This document shows, piece after piece, positions 33,800-41,348 of a stretch of 64,000 bases of DNA; the first letter of the stretch is position 1; each line of letters starts with the position of its first letter. The notes beneath the pieces were generated by a model. It was given only the letters and a program-made list of their open reading frames with translations. It was not told the origin of the DNA and ran no database searches. The position numbers and the translations under genes were made by a program. The DNA comes from Nocardia albiluteola (GTDB lineage Bacteria > Actinomycetota > Actinomycetes > Mycobacteriales > Mycobacteriaceae): contig NZ_JAHKNI010000001.1 in NCBI RefSeq assembly GCF_018860155.1, positions 633,333 to 697,332 on the forward strand, written 5' to 3'.

Positions 33800-34468
33800 T
33801 CAGGTGGAGGTCGCGGTGCCGGTCATCAGGTCGTGGCAGTAGTCCACCCAGGTGTCGATGAAGCGGTCCGGGTCCACGCCCAGCGGCGGCTGCCCGTAGG
33901 TCCGGCGCGCGTGGGCGTAGTTGAGTACCGCGCCGATCATCACCGCGGCCGAGGCCTGCGGGTCCCTGGCGGAATGACTGGTCTCGGCCGCCCAGCGGGC
34001 GGTGAAGTCGACCGCGGCCTGGTGGGCGGCCTCGATCAGGTGCGTCCGGAAGTACTCGCGCAGCTCCGGGAAGCGGCCGCCGTCGCGCTCGACCACGCGA
34101 AACAGATCGCGCTGCTCGTCCAGCGCACCCAGCAGCCAGCGCCCCACGAGCCTGAGCTCCGCACGCAACTCGCCCAGCGGTAGCAGGCCCAGCACGGCCG
34201 CCTGCCCGGTCATGGTCTCGCGAATATGCGCGTCGACCGCCGCGGCCAGCACCTCCTCCTTCGACTGGAAGTGCCGGTAGAACCCGCCGGCGCGCGGGGT
34301 CAGCCCCGCCTCACCCTCGATATCACCCACCGTGGTGCCCGCAAAACCCTTGTCGGCGAACAGCTTCAACGCCGCATCGCGCAACCGCTCGCGGGTCGAT
34401 CCGCCGGTCTCGGCGTCGGCTACCCGCGGCGGGTTGGGGCGCTCGGGCGACGGGGAGCGGCGGGGCAT
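33800..34468 (-). CDS. TetR family regulator
   Basis: 222 residues. Basic, proline-rich start (MPRRSPSPERPNPPR) then the helix-turn-helix RERLRDAALKLFADKGFAGT, TVGDIEGEAGLTPRAGGFYR and HFQSKEEVLAAAV. The G-G-F-Y-R-H-F variant of the recognition helix is typical of regulators of fatty-acid or drug genes. Divergent from the SRPBCC gene over 107 bp containing an inverted repeat, suggesting that gene is its target. Confidence 0.86.
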   Translation of the reverse strand: MPRRSPSPERPNPPRVADAETGGSTRERLRDAALKLFADKGFAGTTVGDIEGEAGLTPRAGGFYRHFQSKEEVLAAAVDAHIRETMTGQAAVLGLLPLGELRAELRLVGRWLLGALDEQRDLFRVVERDGGRFPELREYFRTHLIEAAHQAAVDFTARWAAETSHSARDPQASAAVMIGAVLNYAHARRTYGQPPLGVDPDRFIDTWVDYCHDLMTGTATST

Positions 34469-34534
34469 TGAGCCATTATCTCGACTCCCGCCGCTCGATT
34501 CCGCATTGACCCTGTCATCAATCGATTACTAGAA

Positions 34535-34548
34535 TAATCATCGGATTA
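34535..34548. promoter_or_regulatory. Inverted repeat in the TetR/SRPBCC promoter region
   Basis: TAATC-ATCG-GATTA, with another GATTA copy at 34524–34528, in an AT-rich island 27 bases before the SRPBCC start. Candidate operator for the divergent TetR gene. Confidence 0.4.
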
Positions 34549-34575
34549 CATGATCCGCTCGACGAGGAGACGAAC

Positions 34576-35037
34576 ATGACCAAGCAGAATCTGTCCGCCA
34601 CCATCGACATCGCCGCCGCACCCGACCGGGTCTGGCGCGTCCTCTCCGACCTGCGCCGCATGCCGGAATTCAGCACCCAGTGCCGCCTCATGCGCCCCCT
34701 GGGCTCGCCGCGCATGGGCAGCCACACCCTCAACATGAACCGTCACGGGCACAAGTACTGGCCGACGATCTCGCGCATCGAACAGTTCGCCCCCGACCAG
34801 ACCCTCGCCTTCCGCACCCTCAGCAACGACAGCGTCTGGTCCTTCGGCATCACCCCCATCCCCACCGGATCAACGGTCACTCACCGCCGCACCGTCCCCC
34901 CGGAGGGCACCAGCTGGGGCTCCCGCACCATCGTCGAACACTGGCTGGGCGGTGAAGACAACTTCGACGTCGCCATGGCCGACGGCATGCAGACCACCCT
35001 GCGCAAACTGAAGGAGGCCGTCGAGACCAACGCCTGA
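34576..35037 (+). CDS. SRPBCC (START/polyketide cyclase-like) protein
   Basis: 153 residues with the helix-grip fold: MTKQNLSATIDIAAAPDRVW at the N-terminus (the 'I-A-A-P-x-x-V-W' motif of polyketide cyclase/dehydrase families), PEFSTQCRLM, and a C-terminal helix MADGMQTTLRKLKEAVE. Members bind hydrophobic ligands and some catalyse cyclisation or lipid transfer. GAGGAG is upstream of ATG 34576. Divergent from a TetR gene. Confidence 0.82.
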   Translation: MTKQNLSATIDIAAAPDRVWRVLSDLRRMPEFSTQCRLMRPLGSPRMGSHTLNMNRHGHKYWPTISRIEQFAPDQTLAFRTLSNDSVWSFGITPIPTGSTVTHRRTVPPEGTSWGSRTIVEHWLGGEDNFDVAMADGMQTTLRKLKEAVETNA

Positions 35038-35221
35038 CGGTCGTCGCGCCACGAGGTGGTTGAGCTGCGCTGACGCCGGGACATGCGGTTGGGTGCCGGA
35101 CGAGGCTCGCCTCCGGCGGTCGAAAGATCCTGAGCGGCTTGATATCCGGGGCGCTTTCCCTTGACGCGGCCGGTGTCGTTGCAGCCGGCGCATCCGGATC
35201 ACCGAAGACGCTCGGGGCGGG

Positions 35222-35956
35222 TCAGTGTGACCGTAACCAGTCGCGGTAGTGGGTGGTGGTCAGGTGAGTGCCTTCAGGTGCGGTGAGCACGTCACCTTTG
35301 ACCAGGGCGAACAGGCCAGCGGTGGGGTCAGTGACGACGTGGCGGTGGTCGCCGGTGGCCTCCAGCGTGATGCGGCCCAGTTCGTCGAGCGTGAAGACAT
35401 CGGGGCCGGCGATGTTGCGGGTGCCACGCAGCGGGGCATTTGTGGCGACGTCGGCGACTGCGGCGGCGACCTCGGCGGAGCTGATGGGCTGGATCGGGGT
35501 GGCGGGCAGGCGGACGACGTCGCCGTCGGTGGTCCATTCCATCGTCGGCGCGACGAATTCCATGAACTGGGTGGCGCGCACGATCGAGTACGGGATCGGA
35601 CCGATCTTGACCAGATCCTCCTGCAGCGTCTTCGCCCGGTAGTAGGCCATGTCGGGGACCTGGTCCACGCCGACGATCGACAGCGTCACGATATGCCCCA
35701 CGCCTGCGGCCTGCGCGGCCGCCAGCAGGTTGGTCACCGAGGTGCGGAAGAAGTCGAGTGAAGCGTCGTCGAAGGTGGGCGAGTTGGTCACATTCACCAC
35801 GACCTCGGCGCCACGCACCGCCTCGTCGATTCCGTCGCCGGTGAGCAGGTCGACACCGGTCGAGCGGGAGTACCCGGTCGCGTCGTGTCCGGTAGTGGTC
35901 AGGTCGCTGATCACCTGCGAGCCGATGAGTCCGGTGCCAAAGACAGAGATCTTCAT
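35222..35956 (-). CDS. NAD(P)-binding protein, NmrA/atypical SDR
   Basis: 244 residues. N-terminal Rossmann motif MKISVFGTGLIGSQVISDL (GxGxxG), then VVNVTNSPTFDD and the atypical-SDR stretch HIVTLSIVGVDQVPDMAYYR with YYRAK in the catalytic Tyr-x3-Lys position. Proteins of this kind act as redox sensors or quinone/NADPH-linked oxidoreductases. Last gene of a four-gene minus-strand set: TetR, SDR, NMT1-like, this gene. Confidence 0.8.
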   Translation of the reverse strand: MKISVFGTGLIGSQVISDLTTTGHDATGYSRSTGVDLLTGDGIDEAVRGAEVVVNVTNSPTFDDASLDFFRTSVTNLLAAAQAAGVGHIVTLSIVGVDQVPDMAYYRAKTLQEDLVKIGPIPYSIVRATQFMEFVAPTMEWTTDGDVVRLPATPIQPISSAEVAAAVADVATNAPLRGTRNIAGPDVFTLDELGRITLEATGDHRHVVTDPTAGLFALVKGDVLTAPEGTHLTTTHYRDWLRSH

Positions 35957-36000
35957 AAGATGTTCCTTCCCTTTCCATTTCGCGGATTCTGGCGGACTTG

Positions 36001-36870
36001 TCAGGGCGCGGTGCGGTAGAACTCGGCTGCCGTCAGGGTCGCGGGCACGCCGAGTTCGGCGGCGACGGCCTCGATTGCTCTGTCCCCGACGGTGAGGTCG
36101 GCCAGCCCGTCGGTCGTGAAATATGGTGCGATGAACGTCTCGTAGTGGGTGCGGACCTCAGCCGCGGTGTGCCGGCCGAGAAAAGTCCGGAGGTGCCGCA
36201 CCGTGGTGTCGGGATCGTCGTGGATAACGTGCAGAGCCCGTCGGTGCGCTCGTACGAGGGCCTGGATCGCCGGGTCGTCCGGCCGGATGTGGGTGGGGTC
36301 GACGGCAACGCCCACGGTGGGTATCCGGAAGTAGTCGCCGACCCAGTCCGGCACCTGCCACCCGTACTCGGCGGCTATCGCCTCCGGGGCCATGGTGCTG
36401 CCGACGAACGCGGCATCGATCTCGCCGTCCCGCAATCGACGCAGGTCCATGCTGTAGTCGCCGGGTGGCCGGACGACGCAATCGACATCGTGGTCCGGGT
36501 CGAGACCGGCTCTGCGCAGCACGATGCGGGCGAAACATCCTGGCGCGGTGTGTGGTTCGTGTACCGCGAGCCGTCGCCCGGCCAGATCGGCCAGGGAGCT
36601 CACGTCCGGGCGGGCAAGGAACCAGAACAGTGGGCGCTGGGTGTTGACGGTGAGTGCGACCCAGGGGACGCCATCGGTCAGCCGGGACAACAGCGCCCGG
36701 CCGAGCCCGATGGTGGCGACCCGACGCAGCCGCTGCTCGTCCCAGGCGCACCCGTCCCGCAGCGCGACGTGTACGTTCTCGTCGACGTAGAAATCCTCCT
36801 GGTCGGCGATGTAGGCGACCAGTTCCTCGTGCAGGCCGCGCCCGACGAAGGCGAGATCGATGGTGTGCAT
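36001..36870 (-). CDS. NMT1/ThiY-like periplasmic-binding-fold protein without signal peptide
   Basis: 289 residues. Two-lobed binding-protein pattern: MHTIDLAFVGRGLHEELVAY, then RPDVSSLADLAGRRLAVHEP and DGEIDAAFVGSTMAPEAI, similar to the NMT1/THI5-like and nitrate/taurine solute-binding families. The absence of a signal peptide or lipobox means it is probably cytoplasmic, like the decarboxylases and THI5-type enzymes that use this fold. It lies 23 bp after an SDR gene and 44 bp before the NmrA-like gene, with no transporter genes nearby, so an enzymatic or sensing role is more likely than uptake. Confidence 0.72.
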   Translation of the reverse strand: MHTIDLAFVGRGLHEELVAYIADQEDFYVDENVHVALRDGCAWDEQRLRRVATIGLGRALLSRLTDGVPWVALTVNTQRPLFWFLARPDVSSLADLAGRRLAVHEPHTAPGCFARIVLRRAGLDPDHDVDCVVRPPGDYSMDLRRLRDGEIDAAFVGSTMAPEAIAAEYGWQVPDWVGDYFRIPTVGVAVDPTHIRPDDPAIQALVRAHRRALHVIHDDPDTTVRHLRTFLGRHTAAEVRTHYETFIAPYFTTDGLADLTVGDRAIEAVAAELGVPATLTAAEFYRTAP

Positions 36871-36893
36871 GACCCTTCCTTTCGAACCTTCGT

Positions 36894-37649
36894 TCAGTAC
36901 ATGGCCATTCCGCCGTTGACCGCGGCGGTGGTGCCGGTCATGAAGGAGTTGTCCTCGCCGGCGTAGAAGGCGACCACCTGGGCGACGTCGGCCGGGAGTG
37001 CCAAGCGGCCCAGCGGTGTGGCGGCAATCTGGCGCCGCGTCTGCTCCTCGTCGAGTACATGCGAGATCTTGGTTTCGGCGACGGGGCCGGGCTCGACGAC
37101 GTTCACGGTGATGCCCGCCGGGCCCAGTTCCTGGGCCAGATACCGGGCGAACTGGGTGAGCGCGGCCTTGGCCGTACCCAGCGCGATCATGCCTTCCCGG
37201 GGCCGGCTGCTCAGGCCGGTGCCCAGGTAGATCAGTCGTCCCCAGCCCTGATCGGTCATCGCGGGCAGCACGGCCTTGGTGACGACGAAGGCCGCGCGCA
37301 TCTCGTCATCGAGCTTGCCGCCCAGCTCTGCCCAGGTCATCTCCCGGAACGGTTTGATCGCGTACGGGGTCAGTGCGTTGTGCACCAGCACATCGACCTC
37401 TCCCCACGCCGCCCGGACGTTTTCGATGAGGGCATCGACCGCCGCCACTTCACGTACGTCGGCCTGTGCGGCCATGGCCTGGCCGCCCCTGGCTTCGATG
37501 TCCGCCACCACCTCTTCGGCGGCGGCCTCGCTGTGCAGGTAGTTGACCACCACGCGCAGTCCGCGCGCGGCCAGCAGTCGTGCTGTGGCCGCGCCGATTC
37601 CGCTGCTGGAACCGGTTACCAGAGCGACCCGGCCGGTTGTCTCGGTCAT
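36894..37649 (-). CDS. Short-chain dehydrogenase with altered active site
   Basis: 251 residues. The cofactor loop is standard (TGSSSGIGAATARLL) and the NADP-like VVVNYLHSEAAAEE follows strand 2. At the active site, however, the Tyr-x3-Lys motif reads L-G-T-A-K (IALGTAKAAL): Lys is present but the catalytic Tyr is Leu, confirmed in the DNA. It may be a non-catalytic or altered-mechanism SDR. Overlaps the TetR gene by four bases (ATGA). Confidence 0.82.
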   Translation of the reverse strand: MTETTGRVALVTGSSSGIGAATARLLAARGLRVVVNYLHSEAAAEEVVADIEARGGQAMAAQADVREVAAVDALIENVRAAWGEVDVLVHNALTPYAIKPFREMTWAELGGKLDDEMRAAFVVTKAVLPAMTDQGWGRLIYLGTGLSSRPREGMIALGTAKAALTQFARYLAQELGPAGITVNVVEPGPVAETKISHVLDEEQTRRQIAATPLGRLALPADVAQVVAFYAGEDNSFMTGTTAAVNGGMAMY

Positions 37650-38278
37650 GAGTAAGCCTTCCTGTCGCTGCCGGGGCAGATCGCCCCGTAGAGCACTGTG
37701 TCCACGGTCGCGCGGAGCAGATCGGCTGCGGTGTAGTCGAGTTCGCGCGGTAGCCGCGAGTTCAGTAGCCGCTCCACCGCGCCGCGAGTGATCTCCCCGA
37801 GCAGTTCGGGCGGCGCCGACAGCACACCACGTCGATGCCCGTCCCGGAACAGCTCGTCGAGCCGCTGGTAGACGATCGTGTCGATGCGTTGCTCCACATG
37901 CCGGCGCAGCACCGCCTCGCCGCGCCCGGTGGCGAGCTGAGCCGCGCCGATCCGTTCGAACTCACCGCACGCCGCGAGCAGGAACCGCTGCATCCGCTCG
38001 CCGAACGACGTGCCTTCCTCATTGTCCAACGCCGCGCTCAGCGTGCGCTCGACAACGTCGAATTGCCGGTCCAGCACCGCGGTCAGCAGGCTGTTCTTGT
38101 CGGGAAAGTGACGGTAGATCGTCTTTTTGCTCATCCCCAGCGCACGGGCGAGATCGTCCATACTCACCCGCCCCGGACCCGGCGCGAGGAACAGCCGACC
38201 GGCCGCCTCCACGATCACCTCTGCCCGCTGCCCATCTTCGGAAACTGAGGAAACTTTTCTGGTTTCCATAGTTTCCAT
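37646..38278 (-). CDS. TetR family regulator
   Basis: 210 residues from ATG 38278 (METMETRKVSS); ATG 38269 is an equivalent second start created by a 9-bp duplication (TTTCCATAG twice). The helix-turn-helix is RAEVIVEAAGRLFLAPGPGR, VSMDDLARALGMSKKTIYRH and FPDKNSLL (about residues 18–65). A symmetric four-half-site palindrome (38240–38276) covers the first dozen codons, an unusual place for an operator, and implies autoregulation. It leads the TetR–SDR–NMT1-like–NmrA operon through a four-base overlap. Confidence 0.86.
   Translation of the reverse strand: METMETRKVSSVSEDGQRAEVIVEAAGRLFLAPGPGRVSMDDLARALGMSKKTIYRHFPDKNSLLTAVLDRQFDVVERTLSAALDNEEGTSFGERMQRFLLAACGEFERIGAAQLATGRGEAVLRRHVEQRIDTIVYQRLDELFRDGHRRGVLSAPPELLGEITRGAVERLLNSRLPRELDYTAADLLRATVDTVLYGAICPGSDRKAYS
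38240..38276. promoter_or_regulatory. Double-palindrome operator overlapping the TetR start codons
   Basis: GGAAAC at 38240–38245 and 38249–38254, and GTTTCC at 38262–38267 and 38271–38276: two direct copies on each side, exactly symmetric about 38258, each pair nine bases apart. This would fit two TetR dimers, but it encodes the first residues of the regulator (V-S-S-V-S and M-E-T repeats). Confidence 0.7.
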
Positions 38279-38301
38279 AGTCGACCGACGCCCGGCCGAT
38301 G

Positions 38302-38630
38302 TCAAGGGGGGCGCTCGGGCGAACTGGCCACGATCAGCAGCCGTGCCCCGTCGCGCAGGATGGGTGCGAACGCGCACAGCAGGCGGGTGGTGCCGAAATT
38401 GTTGACCTCGGCGTACTCTCGCACGATCGTGCGTGGATCGTCGTCGGGTCCCACGCGCATCACCGCATTGCCGAAAACGACGTCGACGCCGCCGTGGCGT
38501 ACGGTCGGTTGCGCGGCAAGACGTCCCGCCGCGTGTGGGTCGGCGACCTCGAGCAGTTCCCCCGCGAACTGTCGCGCCGCCGGCGGGCAGCGCCTCGACG
38601 GCTTCGTTGACGCGGTCGAGACTGCGGCCG
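38302..38630 (-). pseudogene. Frameshifted, truncated SDR pseudogene
   Basis: The minus strand encodes an SDR-like fragment: one frame gives DVVFGNAVMRVGPDDDPRTI followed by VREYAEVNNFGTTRLLCAFA and PILRDGARLLIVASSPE, ending at TGA 38302–38304. The N-A-V and V-N-N-F-G-T segments match the region between strand 4 and the catalytic serine of carbonyl-reductase-like SDRs. Upstream (about 38590–38630) the continuing protein RVNEAVEALPAGG is in another frame, so there is a frameshift near 38580. The cofactor domain and the catalytic Tyr/Lys are missing. Confidence 0.6.
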
Positions 38631-38663
38631 GCTTATACCTTCACGCTAGACGACGCTGCGATG

Positions 38664-39578
38664 TCATCGCTTGTCCTCGAACATATCTCGGTGTGCGCGC
38701 AGGTAGTCGTCGACGGTTTGGGCGCGGCGGCCGGTGAGTTGCTCGACGGTGTCGGTCGATCGGTTGTATCGGTCGTCGCGATGGAGTCGTGCCATCGTCT
38801 CGAGGTGCTGGCGCACATGAGGCGGCAGTGGTTCGGCATCCATGCGCGCGGACCACTCACTCTCGGACGGGGTTTCGGCCACGATCGTGCGGCCGAGGGC
38901 GCGCGTATAGCGCTGGGCGAGCTGGTCGAGGTCCAGTGTTTCCGGGCCGGTGAGTTCATACACCTTGCCCACGTGCGGATTCGGGTCGAGCAGCACGGTG
39001 GCGACGACCGCGGCGACGTCGTCGGCGGCGACCGGGGACGTCTTGCCCTTGCCGAATGGCAGTGCCAGCGTGTCGTGGTCGCGGACGGACTGCGCGGCGA
39101 ACATCGTGAACAGTGGGTTCTCCAACAGGATCGTCGGCCTGATGTGCACCGCCGGCAGCGTGCTCCAGTCGACGACCTGTTCGGCGAGCCACTGCAGGCG
39201 TTGCTGGTGAGATTCGTCGGTGCTGGTCGCAGTCATCTGGGACACCGTCATCTGGGACATGTTGACCAGTACCTGTAGGTCCGGGTTCATGCGCAGCACC
39301 GAGCACACGACCGCGGTGGCCTCGACGTATTGGGTGGAGACGCTCATGTTGAAGAACACCCGGTCGGCCGATTCGGCGGCGGTCGCCACATCGGCGGGAT
39401 TGGTCAGGTCACCGACGACGACGTCGGCGCCGAGTGTGCGCAGGGCGTCGGCACGGGCGTCGTCGGTGTGGACCATCGCCCGCACCGACGCACCGTGGCC
39501 GAGCAGCTTGTCGACGACCAGCCTGCTGATGCCGGCGACGCCGCCGGCGGCGCCGGTCACGAGATACTGGATAGTCAG
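38664..39578 (-). CDS. NmrA-like NAD(P)-binding protein with probable CTG start
   Basis: 304 residues. Rossmann β1 is TIQYLVTGAAGGVAGISRLV, then MVHTDDARADALRTLGADVV (strand 2 region of NmrA-like atypical SDRs) and NMSVSTQYVEATA. No ATG, GTG or TTG fits: the next GTG would delete the first β-strand. CTG 39578 has a perfect GGAGG six bases upstream and overlaps the DUF302 gene's stop codon as CTGA, imitating the usual ATGA junction. Third gene of an operon with the DUF302 protein and an unknown 252-residue protein; function unknown, possibly a redox-linked regulator. Confidence 0.78.
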   Translation of the reverse strand: MTIQYLVTGAAGGVAGISRLVVDKLLGHGASVRAMVHTDDARADALRTLGADVVVGDLTNPADVATAAESADRVFFNMSVSTQYVEATAVVCSVLRMNPDLQVLVNMSQMTVSQMTATSTDESHQQRLQWLAEQVVDWSTLPAVHIRPTILLENPLFTMFAAQSVRDHDTLALPFGKGKTSPVAADDVAAVVATVLLDPNPHVGKVYELTGPETLDLDQLAQRYTRALGRTIVAETPSESEWSARMDAEPLPPHVRQHLETMARLHRDDRYNRSTDTVEQLTGRRAQTVDDYLRAHRDMFEDKR

Positions 39579-40099
39579 GGTTTTCCTCCGTTCGACAGCT
39601 CGGCGGGTGCCTTCCCGCCGAGCGTGGTAACGAGTGCGGCCAGCAACGCGTCGAGTTCCCGGCCGACCTCGGCGATGCCGGGGTCGGCGTAGCTGGCGAA
39701 CAGCAGGCTGGGTTGGTCGACAACGAGTTTCGTGTCGCCGTCGGGGTCGGCGTACAGCACCGTTCGCAGGGGTGCGTGCAGCATCACCGCCGGGTCGTGG
39801 CGGAACATTCGCTCGGCGATCGTGTGGTTGCCCATGAGGTATTGAGTGGTCTTCCACATCGACGCCGAGCCGGCCATGGCGGCGGTGATGTCGCTGCGGT
39901 AATAGCGCATGAATCCGTGCGGGGCGTTGATCTCGGCGAGTTCGAGGGTGGCCTGCCAGGACGCCATCTGCGCGAACCGTGCCGCATCGATTGCGGGAAC
40001 CAGGGTTTCGTAGCGCGTGCGGGCTTCGTCGTAGGGCTGCGGCAAGGCGATCACCAGCCGTCGGCTGAGGTGATCGATCGAGGTGGGTGTGTTGGTCAT
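39575..40099 (-). CDS. DUF302 domain protein
   Basis: 174 residues. The DUF302 core is suggested by RTRYETLVPAIDAARF at the start, FMRYYRSDITAAMAGSAS, a TIAERMFRHDPAVMLHAPLR segment, and VVDQPSLLFASYADPGIAEV near the end. No signal peptide. DUF302 proteins are small dimers of unknown function, often encoded near redox proteins. Overlaps the 252-residue protein upstream by ATGA and the NmrA-like gene downstream by CTGA. Confidence 0.7.
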   Translation of the reverse strand: MTNTPTSIDHLSRRLVIALPQPYDEARTRYETLVPAIDAARFAQMASWQATLELAEINAPHGFMRYYRSDITAAMAGSASMWKTTQYLMGNHTIAERMFRHDPAVMLHAPLRTVLYADPDGDTKLVVDQPSLLFASYADPGIAEVGRELDALLAALVTTLGGKAPAELSNGGKP

Positions 40100-40854
40100 G
40101 GCTGTACCTGTCCGGCGTCGCCGTGGATCAACTCCACGTCGTGGATGTCGAGGGTGATCGATGGCAGATTGAGGTTCACGGTGTTGTCGGGGTTGCGTCG
40201 GAAGACGCGTCGGCGGGTGGCGATCCGCAATCCGTCGAAGGATTGGTAGCGGCTGGTGTAGTGCCCGACGAGGGTGCTGCCGTTGATCTCGACGATGTAG
40301 TCCATGCGTCGCTGCAGTCCCTCGGCGTCGAAATAGAAGATCTGTTCGGGGTTGTGGGTGGTGATGGTGGATGGAAACCGCACCAGCAGCCGGCGCCAGA
40401 GTTGGCCCGCCTCCTCCCACGGCTCGATCTCGCGGGCTTCCACGCCCGGGTATTCGAATACGAATGGGGTGACGAAGTAGTTCCAGCACGCGTAACCGAG
40501 GAAGTAGCCCAGATGCGCTGCGTCCCAAGCACTGTTGCGGAGCATTCCCTTGAAGCCGGCCCTGGCGGGGGACAGTTCCTGGACCGATTCCCCCGTCAGC
40601 GTCTGCATCTGGACGGTGTCGGTGGCCGCGTCGAACACCATGCGCTGGTCGTCGCGGGTGAACGGGGTGAACACGATGTGTTCGGCCCGGGTGTCCAATG
40701 TCAGAATCTGGTCGAAAGTGCGTCCCGGCGGCCAGCCCTTCAGCGCCCAGATCGGGCCGCCGATAGAGATGTCGATCCGCAGGCCCCGCACGGTGTTCCA
40801 CAGCGCGCGGCCGCCGGTCGTGGAGATCGCGAGCTCGAGAAGATCGTTTTCCAT
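40096..40854 (-). CDS. Conserved hypothetical protein, 252 residues
   Basis: Not recognised. Soluble, strand-rich sequence with repeated hydrophobic-aromatic segments (ALWNTVRGLRIDISIGGPIW; AWDAAHLGYFLGYACWNYFV; EQIFYFDAEGLQRRMDYIVE). The pattern of alternating strands suggests a lipocalin- or hydrolase-like β-barrel, similar to proteins of unknown function found beside SDRs. First gene of the 40854→38664 operon; overlaps the DUF302 gene by ATGA. Confidence 0.72.
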   Translation of the reverse strand: MENDLLELAISTTGGRALWNTVRGLRIDISIGGPIWALKGWPPGRTFDQILTLDTRAEHIVFTPFTRDDQRMVFDAATDTVQMQTLTGESVQELSPARAGFKGMLRNSAWDAAHLGYFLGYACWNYFVTPFVFEYPGVEAREIEPWEEAGQLWRRLLVRFPSTITTHNPEQIFYFDAEGLQRRMDYIVEINGSTLVGHYTSRYQSFDGLRIATRRRVFRRNPDNTVNLNLPSITLDIHDVELIHGDAGQVQP

Positions 40855-41348
40855 GGTGGTGGATCCGATTCGTCGACGAACGTGGTGATAGCTGCAGACC
40901 GTCCCGGTAGTCGTTACCGTACCTGCCCGACCAGTTGCGACGCCGCATTGGGCGGCAGTGCGGCCGTGCTCGTGTCAGCGTTCTGCCACGAATGGCTCCG
41001 CGCGGCCCGGATACGCCCCGGACCCGCGTAGCAGATGTTCCAACTGCTCACCTCCTCGTACAACGGCAGCCCCTGTGGATGCGGATCTGGTGCGGCCGGA
41101 GATGCCGGCGAAGCTCACGGCGTGGTGGAACCGGCGGCGTCGAGGATGATCTGTCGGTCGCCTTCCTCCCAGTTCCAGTTCATGTACACGCCGTCGATGA
41201 ACCTGGTATGCAAAGTTAACCACTCTAATTGGCAATATTTGGGACATGTTCGGAAATCCGGACTGTGCAGGTTCGCCACCGCAAACCACGGAAGACATCA
41301 TGCAGGACGAACGCCACCCACTCGGCCGGTGTCATGGCGAGCCGCATC
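40855..41348. other. Intergenic region with a coding remnant
   Basis: About 490 bases between the 252-residue gene and the dioxygenase gene. On the minus strand around 41116–41210 one frame reads DGVYMNWNWEEGDRQIIL and stops shortly after; it has coding character but no start or domain, so it is probably the end of a lost gene. The remainder shows no ribosome binding sites or hairpins of note, apart from an AT-rich patch (41210–41240). Confidence 0.4.
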
